From positions 1 through 64,000 of the forward strand of contig JANQFL010000066.1 of NCBI GenBank assembly GCA_028277845.1: a stretch of DNA of 64,000 bases. The letters run 5' to 3'. The stretch comes from Sneathiellales bacterium. GTDB lineage: Bacteria > Pseudomonadota > Alphaproteobacteria > JANQFL01. Under the pieces are notes generated by a model. The model was not told the origin of the DNA and did not search any database. It saw only the letters and a program-made list of their open reading frames with translations. The position numbers were made by a program, and so were the translations under genes. Below, in pieces: positions 59,879-64,000 of the stretch (its first letter is position 1; the number at the start of each line of letters is the position of its first letter).

Positions 59879-60289
59879 ATGGCTACCAAATCGGACAAAT
59901 CAGACGGCACCGTAGCTGCGCAGGATCCTGCGGACGACGCGATTGAATTCGCGCCGTTCGGCGATCTGTTCGAAACCGATCTCGACATCGACTGGGATTC
60001 GTTCGGCGAGTTCGCGGCGGCCGAACCGGACCCCGCCGGCGAAGTGGAACTGGCGCTGTCCGATCTGATTTCGGACGACAACAACGAAGTCGTGCTGACC
60101 AGCGATCCGTCGTTCGAAACCCTGAAACTGACCGTCGACTCCGAAGTCCTGTCCAGCGGCATCGCCGCCGATCACGTGACGGCCGGCGGGCAGGACGTCA
60201 CCGGATACCATTATCTCAGTTTCGAGTCCGGACTGACGCTGTACTACGGCGACGGCATCGATCTGCAAATCCACTCGACGGATATTTGA
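59879..60289 (+). CDS. acidic hypothetical protein, 136 residues
   Basis: No recognised family. It is rich in Asp, Glu and Ser (DLDIDWDSFGEFAAAEPDPA, EVELALSDLISDDNNEVVLT) and ends GLTLYYGDGIDLQIHSTDI. There is no signal peptide, Cys or membrane segment. The upstream GTG at 59864 is a second possible start, and neither has a strong ribosome site. The acidic composition and position just before a type I secretion transporter are compatible with a small secreted protein, but no RTX repeat is seen. Confidence 0.5.
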   Translation: MATKSDKSDGTVAAQDPADDAIEFAPFGDLFETDLDIDWDSFGEFAAAEPDPAGEVELALSDLISDDNNEVVLTSDPSFETLKLTVDSEVLSSGIAADHVTAGGQDVTGYHYLSFESGLTLYYGDGIDLQIHSTDI

Positions 60290-60594
60290 TCGCCGCGCCG
60301 GCCGCGCTGAACGGCTCTCTCTTTCCCGAATACCCGAACGAGTGCATCCGCACCCGGATTTGTGGTGTGCAATCAATCCGCTAGGCACCGCTCGGGCGCC
60401 CGATGAGGGGGTGACAGAACGCGGCGGGCAGGTCAATATAACGGCCATATTAACCATAAAATACGAGGGCGGTATTCGGGCAGGCGTGGGCCGTTCACAC
60501 ACGTGGGTTGTAAAGGCTTTGGTAAAGCTTTGACCGTAGCCTGCGCGCAGTGGACGGGAGACGTCGCAGTGTTGCGGCCTTTGCTGGGATTATC
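60290..60594. other. 305-bp intergenic region upstream of the type I secretion genes
   Basis: No gene is seen. It contains AATAT/ATATT arms around AACGGCC (60434-60450 region) in an AT-rich patch, likely part of the transporter promoter. The remainder shows no clear element. Confidence 0.45.
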
Positions 60595-62955
60595 ATGACA
60601 ACAACCCAATCCGAGGCGGTCCAACCGAACGCCGCCGAAGAAGAGTCTATGCATTCTGATCGCGAGTCCGGGCAGGCCCCCAAGTCGTCTTCGGACGGCG
60701 CGTCTGACGCCCCCTCGGAAGTCGAGGCCATCGACAAGGCGGCCGGCGAACTGGGTGCGATCGGCGCGGAAGGGGACGGCGACGAGGCCGCCGAGGACAA
60801 GCCCGAATGGGGCATCAATTCGCGCGAGCTGGCGGCGGAATCGCAGGACCCGCTGCTTGGGTGCCTGATCGTCCTGACCAAGATTTTCGAGCGCACGTTC
60901 TCGGCCGACGCCCTGACCGCCGGCCTGCCCAAGGTCGACAACCGGCTGACGCCCGACCTGTTTCTGCGGGCCGCCGAGCGGGCCGGCATGTCGGGACGGG
61001 TGGTGCGCCGCGACCTGGCCGATATTCCCAAGCTGGTCATGCCGTGCGTCCTGTTGCTCCACGACCTGAAGGCGTGCGTCGTCACTAAACGGCTGAGCGC
61101 CGACCGCTATGAAGTGATATTCCCGGAAACCGGCACCGGCGCGCAGCAGGTCAGCGCGCAGGAAATGGCCGAGCTCTATTCCGGTTACGCCATCTTCGTG
61201 CGGCCGGAATATCAGTTCGACGGACGCACGGTCGATTTCGAGGCCCCCAAGTACCGGTCCTGGTTCTGGGGCACCCTGATCAGTTTCTGGCCAACCTATT
61301 CGCAGGTGTTGCTGGCCTCGGTGCTGATCAACATGTTCGCCCTGGCCAGCCCGCTGTTCATCATGAACGTCTACGACCGCGTCGTGCCGAACAATGCGGT
61401 GGAGACCCTATGGGTCCTGGCCATCGGCGCCGGTACGGTGTTCCTGTTCGATTTCGTCCTGCGCAACATGCGCGGCTACTTCGTCGACGCGGCCGGCAAA
61501 AGCGCCGACGTCATCCTGGCCAGCCGCATCTTCCAGCAGGTGCTGAACATCCAGATGCAGGCACGGCCGGAATCGTCCGGCGCCTTCGCCAGCAATCTGC
61601 GCGATTTCGAGACGGTACGCGATTTCTTCACATCGGCCACTGTCACCACGCTGGTGGATCTGCCGTTCGCGTTTTTCTTCATTTTCATCGTTTGGATGCT
61701 GGGCGGGCCGGTGGCCTACATTCCCCTGGTCGCCGTGCCGCTGATCGTCATCGTCGGCTATTTCATCCAGATCCCGCTGAACCACGCGGTCGAGAAGATC
61801 CACGGCGAAGCGTCGCAAAAGCACGGCATCCTGGTCGAGGCCATCGGCGGCCTGGAAACCGTCAAGACCCTGGGCGCCGAAGGCCGCATGCAGCGCCAGT
61901 GGGAGCGCTTCGTCGGCCTGACGGCGGAAACGGCGCGCAAGTCGCGGCTGCTGTCGTCGGGGGCCGTCAACTTCTCCATGCTGATGACGCAACTGGTCAC
62001 CGTCGGCGTCGTCGTCATGGGCGTCTTCATGATCAAGGAAGGCGACATGTCGGTGGGTGCCCTCATCGCCTGTGTCATCCTGTCGGGCCGTGCCATGGCG
62101 CCGCTGGGCCAGTTCGCCGGACTGCTGGTGCGCTACCATCAGTCGAAGGCGGCGCTCAAGACGCTCAACCAGATCATGACCATGCCGGTCGAACGGCCGG
62201 CCGGCAAGACCTTCATCAGCCGGCCCATCGCCCAGGGCGAAATCGAATTCAAGGACGTCACGTTCAAGTATCCGCACCAGGAACTGGCGGCGCTGACGGA
62301 AGTGTCCTTCAAGATCAAACCGGGCGAGCGTGTCGGTATTATCGGCCGCATCGGTTCGGGCAAGAGCACTGTCGGCAAACTGATCGTCGGCCTGTTCCAT
62401 CCCGAGGAAGGCTCGGTGCTGATCGACGGCGTCGACTTGCGCCAGATCGATCCGGCCGACCTGCGCCACGGCATGGGCTACGTGCCGCAGGACACGTTCC
62501 TGTTCTACGGTTCGGTGCGCGACAATATCTCGATGGCGGCGCCCTATGCCGACGACCGCATGGTCGTCAACGCGGCCAAGCTGGCCGGGGCCGATGACTT
62601 CATCATCCGCCACCCGCTGGGTTACGACATGCCCGTGGGCGAACGCGGCGAGGCCCTGTCGGGCGGCCAGCGGCAGACCATCTCGGTGGCCCGCGCGCTG
62701 ATGCTGGATCCGCAGATCATGATCCTGGATGAACCGACCAGCGGCATGGACAACTCGTCCGAGCAAAAACTGAAGGCGCGCCTGACCGAACTGTTGCCGG
62801 GCAAAACCCTGGTGCTGGTATCGCACCGGGCCTCCCTGCTCACCCTGGTCGACCGGGTCATCATCCTGGATGCCGGCCGCGTCGTCGCCGACGGCCCGCG
62901 GGAACAGGTGCTGCAGCGCCTGAGCCAGGGCAAGCTGCGCGTGCCGCGGACCTAA
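60595..62955 (+). CDS. type I secretion ABC transporter, permease/ATPase (LapB/HlyB-like)
   Basis: A 786-residue inner-membrane exporter. The order is: an acidic N-terminus (1-70); a C39-like domain (75-200, SQDPLLGCLIVLTKIFERTF) that lacks a recognisable peptidase triad and so probably only docks substrate; six membrane helices (about 215-500, for example LLASVLINMFALASPLFIMN); and the ATPase with Walker A GRIGSGKST (584-592), signature LSGGQRQ (688-694), Walker B IMILDEP (near 708) and the switch His in VSHRAS. The ATG chosen is MTTTQSE. With TolC and the HlyD adaptor it forms a one-step exporter for an adhesin or RTX-like protein, which is not encoded in this window. Confidence 0.92.
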   Translation: MTTTQSEAVQPNAAEEESMHSDRESGQAPKSSSDGASDAPSEVEAIDKAAGELGAIGAEGDGDEAAEDKPEWGINSRELAAESQDPLLGCLIVLTKIFERTFSADALTAGLPKVDNRLTPDLFLRAAERAGMSGRVVRRDLADIPKLVMPCVLLLHDLKACVVTKRLSADRYEVIFPETGTGAQQVSAQEMAELYSGYAIFVRPEYQFDGRTVDFEAPKYRSWFWGTLISFWPTYSQVLLASVLINMFALASPLFIMNVYDRVVPNNAVETLWVLAIGAGTVFLFDFVLRNMRGYFVDAAGKSADVILASRIFQQVLNIQMQARPESSGAFASNLRDFETVRDFFTSATVTTLVDLPFAFFFIFIVWMLGGPVAYIPLVAVPLIVIVGYFIQIPLNHAVEKIHGEASQKHGILVEAIGGLETVKTLGAEGRMQRQWERFVGLTAETARKSRLLSSGAVNFSMLMTQLVTVGVVVMGVFMIKEGDMSVGALIACVILSGRAMAPLGQFAGLLVRYHQSKAALKTLNQIMTMPVERPAGKTFISRPIAQGEIEFKDVTFKYPHQELAALTEVSFKIKPGERVGIIGRIGSGKSTVGKLIVGLFHPEEGSVLIDGVDLRQIDPADLRHGMGYVPQDTFLFYGSVRDNISMAAPYADDRMVVNAAKLAGADDFIIRHPLGYDMPVGERGEALSGGQRQTISVARALMLDPQIMILDEPTSGMDNSSEQKLKARLTELLPGKTLVLVSHRASLLTLVDRVIILDAGRVVADGPREQVLQRLSQGKLRVPRT

Positions 62956-62972
62956 CGGGGGCGCGCGGCGAG

Positions 62973-64000
62973 ATGAATCAGGAAGGGTCGATGTCGGAAG
63001 GCGGAATGTTGGACAGCGTCAGCAAATGGTTCGCGGAGATCGCGGAATTGGGTGTGTTCGGCATGGTGCCGGCCAGCGTCTGGATGTGGGGCCTTGTCGT
63101 TGTTTTGCTGATCACCGCTCTTTTCCTGTTACGCCGGGCTTGGTCCAAGGGAACGGCCATCGAGGCGGGCGGACAGCTGGCGGCGGCCGGTACCGCCGAA
63201 AAAATCCGCAGTTGGGGCGACGCCGACTTTGTTTCCGCGGTGCACGCCGAAACGGTCTATGGCCGTCACCGCAGGGTCAGCTATCTGTTTTTCTCGATCG
63301 TCCTGTTCTTCATCGTCATGGTGGTCTGGGCCGATCACGCGGTGCTGGACGAGGTCACGGTCGGACAGGGCAAGGTCATTCCGTCCAGCCAGTTGCAGGT
63401 GGTGCAGAACCTGGAAGGCGGCATCGTCAAGGAGATCCTGGTTTCCGAAGGCCAGATCGTCGAACAGGGCCAGGTGCTGGTCCGCATCGACGACACCGGG
63501 TTCGCCTCCAGCGTCGGCGAAAACCAGGCGCGCCAGGATGCCCTGATGGCCGCCATTGCCCGGTTGACCGCCGAGTCGGAAGCCAAGCCCCTTTCGTTCG
63601 GCAAGAAACTCAAGGCCCGCGCCAAGGAACAGGTGGACGCCGAACGCGACCTCTACCGCCTGCGCAAGGACGAACTGACGTCCCAGTTGGCCATCCTGCA
63701 GCAGCAGGTGACGCAACGGCGCCAGGAACTGGCCGAGTTGAAACGCCGCCTCGCGCAGTTGACGGGCAGTTACGGTTTGCTGGCCAGGGAGCTTGAACTG
63801 ACCCGGCCGTTGATCCAGGAAGGCGCCATTTCCGAGGTGGAAATCCTGCGCCTGGAGCGCGAAGTCAACGACCTCAAGGGTGATCTGGAAACCACCAAGC
63901 TTGCCTTGCCGCGGGCGGAAGCGGCGTTGAAGGAAACCCGCCGCCGTATCGGCGAGCGCAAGGCGGCCTTCCGGGCCGAGGCGCAACGGGAGCTGAACGA
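62973..64000 (+). CDS. HlyD-family type I secretion adaptor (partial, runs off window)
   Basis: Open from the ATG at 62973 to the last base (about 342 residues visible, no stop). The membrane-fusion segment near 100-150 (VTVGQGKVIPSSQLQVVQNL, EGGIVKEILVSEGQIVEQGQ) contains the lipoyl-like entry. A long coiled coil follows (QLAILQQQVTQRRQELAELK). It carries an extra N-terminal hydrophobic segment (SVWMWGLVVVLLITALFLLR) before the expected helix (LFFSIVLFFIVMVVW), so there may be two membrane passes. It starts 18 bp after the transporter stop. Confidence 0.88.
   Translation, partial: MNQEGSMSEGGMLDSVSKWFAEIAELGVFGMVPASVWMWGLVVVLLITALFLLRRAWSKGTAIEAGGQLAAAGTAEKIRSWGDADFVSAVHAETVYGRHRRVSYLFFSIVLFFIVMVVWADHAVLDEVTVGQGKVIPSSQLQVVQNLEGGIVKEILVSEGQIVEQGQVLVRIDDTGFASSVGENQARQDALMAAIARLTAESEAKPLSFGKKLKARAKEQVDAERDLYRLRKDELTSQLAILQQQVTQRRQELAELKRRLAQLTGSYGLLARELELTRPLIQEGAISEVEILRLEREVNDLKGDLETTKLALPRAEAALKETRRRIGERKAAFRAEAQRELN

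Overview
The window is high-GC bacterial DNA, most likely from an alphaproteobacterium of the Rhodospirillales type. The clues are a Thauera/Magnetospirillum-type ATP-dependent benzoyl-CoA reductase operon, a PEP-CTERM protein with a PrsT-like TPR lipoprotein, PAS and RHH-PAS proteins typical of that order, and a LapB-like type I secretion transporter. No rRNA, tRNA or CRISPR array was seen. The taxonomy is inferred from gene families only.

Layout. 0-5.4 kb: alanine dehydrogenase, an omega-amino-acid transaminase, a divergent XRE-cupin regulator, a GFA-type zinc protein, a SprA-like putative metalloprotease and a 41-residue membrane protein. 5.4-8.3 kb: a small accessory islet with a phospholipase D-like protein and a complete IS481-type insertion sequence sitting in the stop codon of the next gene. 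8.3-15.4 kb: CoA-transferase genes, a lone molybdenum hydroxylase large subunit and a Nudix hydrolase. 15.4-23 kb: PAS protein, Sco1, metallophosphoesterase, hemerythrin, then a PEP-CTERM protein behind a sigma-54-type promoter and the convergent PrsT-like gene.

23-36.3 kb is the anaerobic benzoyl-CoA region. An Rrf2 (BadM-like) regulator and a GNAT protein precede a leftward operon (2-oxoglutarate:ferredoxin oxidoreductase korAB, a ferritin-like protein, RidA). Divergent from it is had-oah-dch-bcrCBAD-fdx. KorAB reduces the ferredoxin, the ferredoxin feeds benzoyl-CoA reductase, and Dch, Had and Oah carry the dienoyl-CoA product to ring cleavage. At 44.8-54.3 kb are a nitric-oxide-type stress operon (DUF2249, NnrS-like, DUF59, hemerythrin) with an FNR/NnrR-like box, and a phenylacetate operon (thioesterase, PadBCD-like phenylacetyl-CoA oxidoreductase, phenylacetate-CoA ligase). 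The phenylacetate operon supplies phenylglyoxylate on the way to benzoyl-CoA.

Between these two catabolic blocks, 36.4-43.9 kb is an AT-richer accessory region. It holds a membrane protein of unknown function, a three-gene overlapping operon (Hanks-type kinase, compact UvrD-like helicase, unknown 467-residue protein) that looks like an undescribed defence-type system, and a HigBA-like toxin-antitoxin pair. Two of the cargos lie between an intact host gene and a truncated second copy of that gene's 3' end plus terminator (fdx on one side, a GNAT gene on the other). The copies differ mainly by synonymous changes, which suggests that foreign alleles served as recombination handles.

54.9-64 kb: TolC, an RHH-PAS protein, an acyl-CoA ligase/GNAT/acyl-carrier trio, an acidic protein, and a type I secretion ABC transporter with its HlyD adaptor, which runs off the window end.
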